Below, in pieces: positions 36,109 through 46,100 of a DNA stretch of 64,000 bases. The DNA lies in the NCBI GenBank assembly GCA_016717305.1, contig JADKFY010000007.1, forward strand, positions 62,001 through 126,000. The letters are read 5' to 3'. Each line of letters begins with the position of its first letter. Positions within the stretch are counted from its first letter, which is position 1. Under the pieces are notes generated by a model. It was not told where the DNA came from. It was given only the letters and a program-made list of their open reading frames with translations, and did not search any database. Both the position numbers and the translations under genes were made by a program. The DNA comes from Flavobacteriales bacterium. GTDB taxonomy: Bacteria; Bacteroidota; Bacteroidia; Flavobacteriales_F; PHOS-HE28.

Positions 36109-37266
36109 ATGGACGAGGAAAAGTCCCCCTTCCGCATTGGCACGCTCGTATCGGGCGAACGCTTTGTGGATCGCGAATGGGTCCGCAAACACCTACGCAC
36201 GAACTTCCGATCGGGCATCAACAGCATCCTGATCAGTCCGCGCCGTTGGGGCAAATCGTCGTTGATCAAACAAGTTGAGCTGGACATGGCGCGGGACAAG
36301 GATGTGCGCTTCGCCTTTGTGGACCTCTTCCACGTGCGCACCGAGCAGGAATTCCTGGAACGCACCACCGAGGCGGTGATCAAAGCGTTGGGCAAGACCA
36401 TGGTCCAACGCATGACCGATGTAAAGGAATTCCTGAGCGGTGTTGTGCCGCAGATCTCGTTCGGTGCCGACCCGCAAAGCGAGTTCAGCCTGAAATTCGA
36501 CTTGCCCGATGGGCGACGCAGCATGCCCGACCTTTTGGACCTGCCCGAGCGCATGGCCAAAGCGAAGAAGGTGCGGTTGGTGCTCTGCATTGATGAATTC
36601 CAGAACATCGCGCAACTGCCGGACCCCAAGGGCTTTCAGAAAATGCTTCGCGCCTCGTGGCAGCACCAACAGGCCGTGTGCCATGTGATCTATGGCAGCA
36701 AGCGCCACATGATGATGGACCTGTTCAACAAACAGAGCATGCCCTTTTACCGTTTCGGCGACATGATGTTCCTGGACAAGATCAAGCGGGAAGACTGGGT
36801 TCCTTTCATCAAAGAGCGCTTCGCCAGCGTAAAGAAGACCATTGCCACGGAAACCTGCGACCGCATGGCCGAGCGCATGCAGGACCACAGCTACCACGTA
36901 CAGATGTTGGGCCACGGGGCATGGCTACGCACCAATGGACGCACCTGCACCCAAGCGATCGTGGACATCGCTCTGCAAGACCTGCTGGACCAGCACGATG
37001 CCCTGTACCATCGCATGGTGGACGACATCACCACACCGCAATTGAATTACCTGCGCGCCCTACTGAACGGGGTTGAACAGTTCACATCCAAAGAGAACCT
37101 ACGTCGCTACGATCTGGGATCAAGCGCCAACGTGAGGCGCGTGACCTCCGCGCTGGAGACCAAGGAGATCCTTGATTTCGTTGGGCCGCACACCGAATGG
37201 ATCGACCCCTTGTTCAAGATCTGGCTGGAGGAACGGTACTGGGGCTCACGCCTTCGTCTAGTATGA
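36109..37266 (+). CDS. AAA/STAND-type ATPase (archaeal-ATPase-like)
   Basis: A 385-residue ATPase of the type often annotated as ATP-binding protein or ATPase_2. The P-loop is SPRRWGKSS at about 43-51 and the Walker B region VLCIDEFQNIA. The C-terminal part from about 300 resembles a winged helix (NYLRALLNGVEQF, TSALETKEILDFV). It has a strong promoter with an inverted repeat, and its stop overlaps the ATG of the WbqC-like gene (ATGA). Such ATPases are common in mobile and defence settings, but the role is unknown and no partner effector is visible. Confidence 0.75.
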   Translation: MDEEKSPFRIGTLVSGERFVDREWVRKHLRTNFRSGINSILISPRRWGKSSLIKQVELDMARDKDVRFAFVDLFHVRTEQEFLERTTEAVIKALGKTMVQRMTDVKEFLSGVVPQISFGADPQSEFSLKFDLPDGRRSMPDLLDLPERMAKAKKVRLVLCIDEFQNIAQLPDPKGFQKMLRASWQHQQAVCHVIYGSKRHMMMDLFNKQSMPFYRFGDMMFLDKIKREDWVPFIKERFASVKKTIATETCDRMAERMQDHSYHVQMLGHGAWLRTNGRTCTQAIVDIALQDLLDQHDALYHRMVDDITTPQLNYLRALLNGVEQFTSKENLRRYDLGSSANVRRVTSALETKEILDFVGPHTEWIDPLFKIWLEERYWGSRLRLV

Positions 37267-37883
37267 ACACACCGATCCTCTCCCCTTTCTATTTTGGTTC
37301 CGTGGAGCATTACAGAATACTCGCGCAATGCCCCAAGGTGATCATCGACCTCGGCGAGCACTACGAGCGGCAGACCTACCGCACGCGCACCCGCATCGTT
37401 GGCCCCAACGGTGTGCAAGATCTGGTGGTGCCCATCATCCGTCGAAGTGGAGAGAAGATGCCCGTGCACAGCGTGGGCCTCAGCTATGCGGAAACATGGC
37501 CGCAGCAACACCTGCATGCGATCCGCAGCGCCTATGGGAATACGCCATGGTTCATCCATTACATAGATGAGACCGAGGCCGTGGTGATGAAGAAATTTGA
37601 CCGCTTGGTGGACCTTGACGTTGCAACGATGCACTTGGGCATGAAATGGCTGGGGTTGAAGACCGAGGTGGTCGTTGTGGAAGAATATGTTGAGCCATCA
37701 GAACAGCATCTTGACCTGCGCACCACCTTTCACCCCAAGAAACCACTTCCACCTGAGATCGCGGCAGTTGGTCCATACCCACAGGTCTTTGACAACCGAC
37801 ATGACTTTGTTCCGCGACTGAGCGTGATCGATCTGATCTGTAATGAAGGGCCGGAAGCGGCAACGTGGTTGCGCACGACATGA
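37263..37883 (+). CDS. WbqC-like family protein
   Basis: A 206-residue protein of the WbqC family, recognised from the start ILSPFYFGSVEHYRIL and the RTRIVGPNGVQDLVVPII stretch. WbqC-like proteins occur in polysaccharide gene clusters and as isolated genes in Bacteroidota; the reaction is not known. It is coupled to the ATPase by an ATGA overlap, an unusual pairing. No membrane segment or signal peptide is present. Confidence 0.8.
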   Translation: MNTPILSPFYFGSVEHYRILAQCPKVIIDLGEHYERQTYRTRTRIVGPNGVQDLVVPIIRRSGEKMPVHSVGLSYAETWPQQHLHAIRSAYGNTPWFIHYIDETEAVVMKKFDRLVDLDVATMHLGMKWLGLKTEVVVVEEYVEPSEQHLDLRTTFHPKKPLPPEIAAVGPYPQVFDNRHDFVPRLSVIDLICNEGPEAATWLRTT

Positions 37884-37940
37884 GTTGAGGCTCCTTTTCC
37901 CTTCCCGTTCTGTGGCCAATTCCAACCTTGCTGATCGTTC

Positions 37941-37954
37941 TTGATCTGGATCAA
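37941..37954. promoter_or_regulatory. perfect FNR/CRP-type box TTGATCTGGATCAA
   Basis: The sequence matches the FNR consensus TTGAT-N4-ATCAA in all ten fixed bases. Its centre lies about 43 bases before the start site predicted from the near-consensus -7 box GACCTTTG at 37978-37985, a position from which CRP/FNR proteins activate (class II). Confidence 0.6.
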
Positions 37955-38019
37955 GTGCTACGGCAACAGACCGCTCGGACCTTTGCGAAGAACTTCTTCG
38001 TACCACCAAGACCAACACC

Positions 38020-38889
38020 ATGATAACGCAACCGACTTGGCTGGACCGATCTGAGTTCCCGTTCACCAGCCGCACATTCAGCCATTCGCACGGCGATCTG
38101 CACTACGTGGATGAAGGCGCGGGTCCTATTGCCCTTTTCGTCCATGGCACGCCCGATTGGAGTTTCGGATTCCGCAAACTGATCAAGCAATTGGGTCCCA
38201 CCCATCGGTGTATTGCGTTGGACCACCTGGGCTTCGGGCTCAGTGATAAACCGAAGCATGCGGATCTCTCCGTCGAGGCACACGCCCATCGACTGCAGGA
38301 CTTCGTCGATCATTTAGAGCTGAAGAACATCATACTGATCGTCACCGACTTCGGAGGCGGCATCGGTCTGGCACACGCACTCGATCATGCTGAGAACGTG
38401 AAGGGCATCGTGCTCTACAACACTTGGCTATGGGACCTGATGCCGGACAAACGCTTCTACCGACCGGCAGTGATGATGAACTCCGCCTTCGGTCGTTTCC
38501 TATATCTGCATTTGGGCTTCAGCGTGAATGTGATGATGCCGAGCGGCTATGGCGATAGGAAGAAATTGACCAAAGCGATCCATGCACACTTCAAGAATGC
38601 CTTACCGGACGCAGTTGCACGGATCTCGACATTTGCATTGCTCAAAGAGATCCGTATCGCCGGTCAATTCTGGAATACACAATGGTCACAGGTGGATCGC
38701 TTACGTGATATACCGACCGCGCTCTGCTGGGGCTTGAAGGACCGCTTCTTCCCACCAGACATGTTGGAGCGTTGGAAGCGTGCCCTGCCGAACGCAAGGG
38801 TGCAGATCATACCCGAAGTCGGGCACTTCGTGCATGAAGAATCTGCGGATGAATTGGTGCGTGCGATCCGTTCGTTGAACCTTCATTGA
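38020..38889 (+). CDS. alpha/beta hydrolase, haloalkane-dehalogenase-like
   Basis: A 289-residue alpha/beta hydrolase. The oxyanion segment is HGTPDWSF (residues 42-49), the nucleophile elbow VTDFGGGIG has aspartate (Asp110) rather than serine, and the catalytic histidine is in PEVGHFVHEE near residue 275. An Asp nucleophile with Trp next to the HG motif is the hallmark of haloalkane dehalogenases. A true dehalogenase also needs a second halide-binding residue (Trp or Asn), with Trp47 as the first; I cannot confirm the second. Epoxide hydrolase is the main alternative. The gene stands alone behind an FNR-type box. Confidence 0.8.
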   Translation: MITQPTWLDRSEFPFTSRTFSHSHGDLHYVDEGAGPIALFVHGTPDWSFGFRKLIKQLGPTHRCIALDHLGFGLSDKPKHADLSVEAHAHRLQDFVDHLELKNIILIVTDFGGGIGLAHALDHAENVKGIVLYNTWLWDLMPDKRFYRPAVMMNSAFGRFLYLHLGFSVNVMMPSGYGDRKKLTKAIHAHFKNALPDAVARISTFALLKEIRIAGQFWNTQWSQVDRLRDIPTALCWGLKDRFFPPDMLERWKRALPNARVQIIPEVGHFVHEESADELVRAIRSLNLH

Positions 38890-39094
38890 TGGAGAACAAT
38901 GGTAAGTCCCGCACGTTAGTACGATGCCAGGATCCTCGTCATTAAGCTGCTCCTGTGCTGGCCTCAAGGAGTAACACGCAACTGCGCCACATAAATATGA
39001 GATCAGTATTCGACCCCTTCCAGGACCCAAGTGATCAAAGAAGTCGCCTATCTCTCACCCGAAAGCCTAGGACCAAAAATGTTCCCTTCCGCCC

Positions 39095-40429
39095 CTACAA
39101 TAGATCGTTCGCAAGGTTGGCAAGTGCACTGCGTTCCCCTTTTTCCAAGGTGATATGTGCGAACAACGGATCACCCTTGGCCTTGTCGATCAAGTAACTG
39201 AGACCGTTGCTCTCGGTATCCAAGTAAGGCGTGTCGATCTGGTGTATGTCTCCGGTGAAGACGATCTTGGTGCCTTCACCCGCGCGGCTGATCACGGTCT
39301 TGATCTCCAATGGGGTCAGGTTCTGCGCTTCATCGACGATGAAGAAGATGTTGCTCAAGCTCCTACCGCGGATGTAGGCTAAAGGTGCAATGGAGATCTT
39401 CTCGTTCTCCAACATCTCATCGATCCGCTTCGGGGTACTATCGTGCTTTTCGAACTGGCCCTTGATCAGTTTCAAATTGTCCCACAACGGCTGCATGTAA
39501 GGGTCCATCTTGCTTTGGATGTCGCCCGGCAGGTAACCGATGTCCTTGTTGCTCAATGGCACCACCGGACGGGTTACATAGATCTGCCGGTAATCGCGTC
39601 GTTGCTCCAAAGCACACGCCAAAGCGAGAAGTGTTTTACCCGTTCCTGCCGCACCCTGAAGGGTAACGAGCTTGATCTCCGGATCCATCAACGCGCTCAT
39701 TGCCAACGCCTGTTCCGCGTTCTTCGGACCGATCCCAAAGACACTGTGTTTCTCCACTCGGTCCACGGTGCCGTTGCGCGGATCGAATTTGGCGAGTATG
39801 CTCTTCTTCTTGTGCTTCAGGATGAAGAACTGATTACCCTTCGGCGTTTCAATGCCCAATTCCTCCGGGGTGGCCTTACCATGAGCAAAGAGCGCATCGA
39901 TCGCTTCCTCGCTGAAATCGTCATGGACGGTGCGGCCGGTGAACAGCTTATCATAAACGTCGCGCACCTTGCCGGTCAAGTAATCCTCCGAAATGATGTT
40001 CAGGCTTTTGGCCTTCAATCGCAGGGCGATATCTTTCGTAACAAGGATCACTTTACGGTCCTTGTTCTGTCGCTGGATGGTAAGTGTGGCATTGAGGATC
40101 TGATGGTCGTTCTTGCCATCCTGGAACACCTTGGTGGCATCCACCCCATTCAAGTCGTGCTTTGCCACTACCTTGAATTTCCCGTGGCTCGATCCGTTCA
40201 GAGGTTGCCATTCCGAAAGCACATCGCTCTTGGCGATATCGTCGAGGTGGCGTATGAATTCGCGCGCCTCGAAGTTGATGGTGTCGTTCCCTTTTTTGAA
40301 CGTGTCCAATTCCTCTAGGACCTGTATGGGGATGGCCACATCATGCTCTTCGAAACTGTCGATGGCCGAATGGTCGTAAAGGATCACGGATGTGTCCAGT
40401 ACGAAGATCTTGCGTTCCTTCTTCTTCAT
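39095..40429 (-). CDS. PIN-domain PhoH-like ATPase
   Basis: A 444-residue protein with an N-terminal PIN nuclease domain (FVLDTSVILYDHSAID, later LVTKDIALRLKAK) and a C-terminal PhoH ATPase domain with Walker A LQGAAGTGKTLLALA, followed by FFIVDEAQNLTPLEIK and IVFTGDIHQID. PIN-PhoH proteins unwind and cut RNA in mycobacteria and are widespread. A second PhoH of the single-domain type is encoded at 62143. The start matches the PIN family N-terminus. Confidence 0.93.
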   Translation of the reverse strand: MKKKERKIFVLDTSVILYDHSAIDSFEEHDVAIPIQVLEELDTFKKGNDTINFEAREFIRHLDDIAKSDVLSEWQPLNGSSHGKFKVVAKHDLNGVDATKVFQDGKNDHQILNATLTIQRQNKDRKVILVTKDIALRLKAKSLNIISEDYLTGKVRDVYDKLFTGRTVHDDFSEEAIDALFAHGKATPEELGIETPKGNQFFILKHKKKSILAKFDPRNGTVDRVEKHSVFGIGPKNAEQALAMSALMDPEIKLVTLQGAAGTGKTLLALACALEQRRDYRQIYVTRPVVPLSNKDIGYLPGDIQSKMDPYMQPLWDNLKLIKGQFEKHDSTPKRIDEMLENEKISIAPLAYIRGRSLSNIFFIVDEAQNLTPLEIKTVISRAGEGTKIVFTGDIHQIDTPYLDTESNGLSYLIDKAKGDPLFAHITLEKGERSALANLANDLL

Positions 40430-41048
40430 GCGCTCCGGATCGGTTTGTCCAAAAGTATCCGGCTACATCTCCGTTGAAAGCAGCTATCGGATCGCACTTA
40501 TGCACGATCGATCGTGGTCGAGCAGGGTTCGGGATGCATTGTTTGACCACCCTCATCCTCGCTGTTTCCGCTCCTGTTGCAGCTTGATCGGAAGAGCAAT
40601 AGTTCACTGATCTTGCGGAGTGGCTCGCAATGATAATTGGTCGGATATCGTTCTGGAAGTTCGAGCCGGAACGCGAAGCGGGGACCACCGTTAAGGCGAT
40701 CCCCGCTCCTGTGCGAATGGGATCAGATCATCCAATTCGACCGTCGTTGTCCATTTTCCGTTACGTGCACCAAACCCTCGTAAAGTTGGACGCATCGTTC
40801 ATGCTGGTTCGGTACTGGCCCTTATGTTCCACAGGCCATCTTTGGATCCAAACCTCTTACCAGGTTGGTGGAGCAATTACGAAACACCAGATCCAAACTC
40901 TCCAAAACCGAAGCACTTCGCCCCGTAGAGCTATGAAAAAGAACATTCGACTGATCGAAAGTATCTACGCGACCAATAGAACGCAATTATTTAGGTTCCA
41001 TGTTATCCACGATCCATCAACATTCGATCGATCAGTTTGGGATCACCC
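40430..41048. other. 619-base gap without a supported gene
   Basis: I see no convincing gene. One hairpin with 8-bp perfect arms (AGCGGGGA at 40677, TCCCCGCT at 40700) is present without a T-run. Short frames on both strands have no recognisable product. The upstream region of the PIN-PhoH gene lies at the left. Confidence 0.6.
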
Positions 41049-43037
41049 TCAAAATAGTGCATGATGAACACGTACGGTCCCAAGACCCTTAGAGGTGCCA
41101 AGAAGCATCGTGTAGACCCCACTGGCCGCATCATGGAGGTCGATCGCCACAGATCCATTTTGAGTGAGGTTGACAGTATGCTGCACCACACGTCCCGCTG
41201 CATCCATGACTTGAACGCTCCTTACGATCAATTCCGATCCCGAGATCAAACTGTGGACCGTCCCTATCTGACCGCGCCAAACCAATGACGGGCCTTGTTG
41301 GGCCAATTCCGAAATGCCGGTGCACGGATCAATGACCAAGGCGACGAATGCTTGATCATCGGCACAAGGCGCAATACCGGTTACCGTGTAGGTATACAGT
41401 CCATCAAGGCCGCTAGCGGGGTCCAGCGTGCCGCTGAATGGGGTTCCAGAAGGGCCACTCCATGTACCACCAGATCCCGGGTTCCCCAACAACGTGGACA
41501 TTACCAACGGCGGTGCATTTATGCAAACCGTATAGGTAAGGCTTGTTCCTGCATCTGGCGGGGCGATCACCGTGAACATGAAGTCCGCCGTGTCATTCGG
41601 GCAGCCCGCCCCACCTGTTACCACATATTCCAGCGCATAATTACCGGGAACGGCGAAGTTCGGCAACGGAAAAGGTTGACCCTGATAGAAGAATTGACCT
41701 GTTGTAGCTCCTTCATCCACATATGTGCTAAGGACCGAAGGTGGAGCATTGGCGCAGAGGTCCGCTTGCACATCGTTCCCTGCAGAGGCGGATTGGAGAA
41801 TACTCACCAGCACATTGGCTTGGTCCTGCGGACAAGCTCCTAGGCAGTTGGTGGTGTATGTGTAGATGCCTTGGGTGTCGGTGTCGGGATCGAAGATGCC
41901 ACTGAAAGCGATCTGTTCCGGCGTGGTCCAGGATCCACAGCTCTCCGGTGTACCGCCCAATTCGAGGAACAGGTTGATCGGTGACTGACCAGAACACACT
42001 TGTATGGAGGCATCGTTACCGGCGGACGGCGGGATAGCAATAGAAAGGTCCACGGCGTTCGGTTCACCGATCAAAACCGGCAGATCACTTACAACCCGCA
42101 CGCGGTAACCTGTTCCCGGGGTAAGCCCACCGGGCAATGAACAATTGATCGTACCCGAAGCCGCAGCTACAACGGATCCTATGATCAAAGGACTGCCGAA
42201 CGCTCCGGTAGCATCGGACAATTGTGCAGTGAAGGTGTTTCCTGCGGAGAAGGAACCTGCAGCGGTATATGGAACCACAAAGTTGCCACCAACGCAAAAC
42301 TCCGATGCAACGAGCGCACCTGTCGCCAATGTTGGAGGCTCTGTATCAACACCTCCAATGACCTTTATGTCGTCGATACCGAAACCGGGATCTGCAGCGA
42401 TCAGCCCAACGCCATTCACGAAACGGAATCCGAAACGCAATGTGGCCGCTCCACTGAACGCAGGCAACGTGATGCTCTGTTGCACCCAACTGCTCTGGTT
42501 CTTGTATTGTGAAACGGGCAGTGTGATCAACGTCCAAGCCAAGCCCCCATCTAAACTGTAGTAAACCTCGCCGTAGTTCGCGGTTCCGCCTTGGCAAAGC
42601 CACCAGAACTCCAATGCCACACCGGTGGACCCGATCGTGCTTATGTCATTCGACATGGCGGCGAAATGGTTCCCAGCATCCGTGCAGAACCCATCGGCAG
42701 CACCGAAGGAGCAACAGAGCACTCCATCGGCAGCCGCCTCTGAACTGGCAGTGTGCATATAGTTGCCATTCGGCGTATCGATCCCACCTGGTTGACCTGC
42801 AGTAGAAGGTATCGTGAAGGGCAATTCCAAACCGATGCAGTCAGCGAGGCCATCTCCCCCTACATACACATCGTTGACCAACCATGTGTTTGCACCACCG
42901 CTCGTGGAGCCAACATCCGTGGTATTCAGCGTGAAGAAATTCGTCCCGCTTTCAAAGCTCTCTTGGAACAACACCGTTTGTGCAATTGCGCCATGGGTTG
43001 CAATGGCCAAGGCAGCACTTGAAATGATCCTGAACAT
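41049..43037 (-). CDS. large secreted T9SS cargo with jelly-roll and Ig-like repeats
   Basis: A 662-residue protein with a signal peptide (ending GAIAQ), a jelly-roll domain at about 20-230 with FEFWWLCQ-like and GFGIDDIKVIGG strands, then several Ig/SprB-like segments beginning ATGALVASEFCVGG and SAGNDASIQVCSGQ, which repeat with the pattern NDxxxxxCxxxxP. The C-terminus (VQVMDAAGRVVQHTVNL, ASGVYTMLL) is a T9SS type A domain. Such proteins are adhesins or surface scaffolds. It is divergent from the 1,686-residue cargo at 43179, with a 141-base gap. Confidence 0.8.
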   Translation of the reverse strand: MFRIISSAALAIATHGAIAQTVLFQESFESGTNFFTLNTTDVGSTSGGANTWLVNDVYVGGDGLADCIGLELPFTIPSTAGQPGGIDTPNGNYMHTASSEAAADGVLCCSFGAADGFCTDAGNHFAAMSNDISTIGSTGVALEFWWLCQGGTANYGEVYYSLDGGLAWTLITLPVSQYKNQSSWVQQSITLPAFSGAATLRFGFRFVNGVGLIAADPGFGIDDIKVIGGVDTEPPTLATGALVASEFCVGGNFVVPYTAAGSFSAGNTFTAQLSDATGAFGSPLIIGSVVAAASGTINCSLPGGLTPGTGYRVRVVSDLPVLIGEPNAVDLSIAIPPSAGNDASIQVCSGQSPINLFLELGGTPESCGSWTTPEQIAFSGIFDPDTDTQGIYTYTTNCLGACPQDQANVLVSILQSASAGNDVQADLCANAPPSVLSTYVDEGATTGQFFYQGQPFPLPNFAVPGNYALEYVVTGGAGCPNDTADFMFTVIAPPDAGTSLTYTVCINAPPLVMSTLLGNPGSGGTWSGPSGTPFSGTLDPASGLDGLYTYTVTGIAPCADDQAFVALVIDPCTGISELAQQGPSLVWRGQIGTVHSLISGSELIVRSVQVMDAAGRVVQHTVNLTQNGSVAIDLHDAASGVYTMLLGTSKGLGTVRVHHALF

Positions 43038-43178
43038 GATTTATCTATTTTGGCGTAAGTTTATGGGATCCAATCCTGAACGCGAGGTTCGATCCCAGAA
43101 ACACTTTCTTAACGTAACCTCTGATCAACATTCGCGTGGTCCCTTTGCAGCATGATCATTAACCAAAACCTCCCTACT

Positions 43179-46100
43179 ATGAAAGACCCTACTTGGACGA
43201 ATCAATTTCGAACGGCACTTGCCACACTTACCATACTTCTGGCAACCTTCGGATCAGCACAGACCGTATTCATCAACGAGATCCATTATGATGATGCGAG
43301 CACGGACTCAGGAGAAGGCGTTGAGATAGCCGGACCTGCCGGAACCAACCTCACAGGATGGACGATCATTCCGTATAATGGTTCGAATGGTCAAGCTTAT
43401 ACCCCTAGTGGCGCACCGACCGCCACGATCCCTGATCTCCTTGGTTCCGGATTTGGAGTAGTGTTCGTCCCTATTTCGGGATTACAGAACGGTGCACCAG
43501 ATGGACTTGCATTGGTCAACCCCAGTAATGTTGTCGTCCAATTATTGAGCTATGAAGGTTCGTTCACCGCGACCAATGGTATAGCCAACGGAATGACGAG
43601 TGTGGATATCGGCGTTTCCGAACCCGGGAACATCGAAGGCCAATCCCTGCAATTGACAGGGACCGGCACTGTGTACACTGATTTCACGTGGGTTGCTCAA
43701 GCGACCAGTACCTATGATGCGTTCAATAATGGACAGACCTTCGGTGGTGCTGCATGTGGAATAAGCTTGGATCCGGAATTCGCAGATTGTAATACCGTTA
43801 CCGTGGGTCCTGGTGATACCTATGATCTTTCCATACCCTATACCGGAACTGACGCAGGAACGACGGTCGTGAACAATGGTGCTTCTGGCACGATCGGTGG
43901 AGATGACCCTGCGACCGTTCCGAACGGCACTGTCGTGATCACCGGGATCGATGAAGCGGATGGGTACAATGTCACATTCACCGCACCCTGCGATGCGTTC
44001 GTTGTCTCTGGAAGTGCGCCGATCTGTGAGCCCGTAACTACCACCGCCTTAGTTGTAAATGAGATCCACGCGGACCCGGATGCAACTCTGGGCGATGCGA
44101 ACGGAGATGGGGCCGTGAACACGAGTGATGACGAATTCGTGGAAATGGTGAATACAGGAGGGGTTGACGAGGATATTTCGGGTTGGAGCTTGAGCGATAG
44201 TTTTGGAGTTCGACATGTGTTCCCGAACGGCACGGTTGTTCCCGCAGGATGCGGCATCGTGATCTTCGGCGGCGGAACTCCAACAGGAGTGTTTGGTGGT
44301 GCCGTGGTGCAAGTTGCCACAGGTGGTACCGTTGGATTGAACAATGCTGGCGATGACATCATCCTAAAAGACCCTTTGGACCAAGTTGTGTTTACGGTAA
44401 CCTATGGGGCTGCCGGGAATAACCAATCGATCAATCTGGATCCCGAGATCATCGGAGCGAGCTACGTGGACCATAGCACGATCCCTGCCGCGGCCAGCGC
44501 CTTGTTCTCTCCGGGCACGTTGGTGGATGGAAGCACTTTTAGCGGGTGTACCTTGCCTGCATGTGCGATCACTTTGAGCGCTGAGAGCACCAATTGCATA
44601 ACGTTCACCGCCGGTAATACCGACACGTATGATCTGAGTATTCCCTACAACGGCATTGAGGTCGGCACCTCAGTCGTGAACAACAGCGGCTCAGGCACCA
44701 TTGGTGGTGATGACCCGGCTGTTACCCCGAATGGAACGATCGTGATCAGCGGGATCAGCGAGGCGGATAATTACAACGTCACCTTCAGCACGCCATGCAA
44801 TGCGCTTACCGTAAGCGGTTCAGCGCCGAGCTGTGATCCGCCAGCTTGCGCTTTGACGCTCGATCCAGAATCGGCCATCTGCAACTCCATTACTGCCGGA
44901 CCTACAGATACCTATGACCTGAGCATCTCTTATACCGGCTTGGAAGCAGGTACCTCTGTCATCAACAACAGCGGTTCCGGAACAGTTGGTGGCGATGATC
45001 CTGCGCTTGTTGCCAATGGAACGATCGTGATCAGTGGGATCAGCGAAACGGATGCGTATTCAATAGCATTTGACGTGCCCTGTGAGACCTTGACCGTTTC
45101 AGGTGCCGCACCCAATTGCGAACCGGTCCCTACCCTTACCATTATCAACTTCGATGAAGCCACGAATTGGACGGCTGGTGCCGTTGCTCTCACGTCCTAC
45201 GCCACCGATCACACTTATGTGGAAAGTGGATGGGGCTTTACGGGTGGCGGAGCACTGCGCAATGGAACTGCTTTGCAAGATTTGATACCCGGTGCATTGG
45301 ATGTGTACAGCTGGCGGATGCAGAACGTAGCCGGGGTCGACTGGCGTGCAACATACAATGGCACTGCAACATTGACACAGTTCGGTTTTGACGTTCGCCG
45401 TTGGGATGGCGTTCCGAGTCCTGCCTTCGATGTGAGTTATAGCACGAATGGTGGAACTAATTTCTCCGCAGCTATCCTTACCATCAACAATGCATATTTG
45501 GATGAGTCATCGGCATGGAAGACCTTCAACTATGCGATCCCCTCTCCTACCCAATTGGCACCGGGCAACTTGATCGTTCGTGTGTTCTCCACCGGAGCCA
45601 CGGAGCGTATCATGATCGACAATTTCAGCTTTGACACCGGGGCCGTCGCATGTGCTCTCAGTTTGGGTTCGCCTAGCGTTGCTTGCGATAGTTTCACCGC
45701 AGGTGCTGGAAGCGATACCTATACCGTAACCATCAACTACACCGGTATGCAATCCGGCACTTCCGTGATCAACAACAGTGGTTCTGGAACGGTTGGCGGT
45801 GATGATCCCGCCATCGTAGGGAACGGTACGATCACTGTAAGCGGGATCACTGAAGGGACCGGATACAACATTGGATTTGATGTTCCCTGCGAAACATTGG
45901 TGGTCAGCGGTTCTTCGCCCGTTTGCGAACCACCACCGACCTTGGTTATCAATGAGATCAACTACGATGAAACCGGCACTGACGTGGACGAATTTGTGGA
46001 GATCAAGAACACGGGAGCTTCTTCAGTGGACCTGAACGGAATGAAGCTGATCCTGGTGAACGGTTCCACTGGTTCGCCATACGTGACGGTGGTCCTGAAC

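Noticed and set aside
36193..36915. A 240-codon minus-strand frame opposite the ATPase gene
   Set aside because: Its translation is the usual antisense composition and the ATPase on the other strand has P-loop, promoter and coupling to its neighbour.
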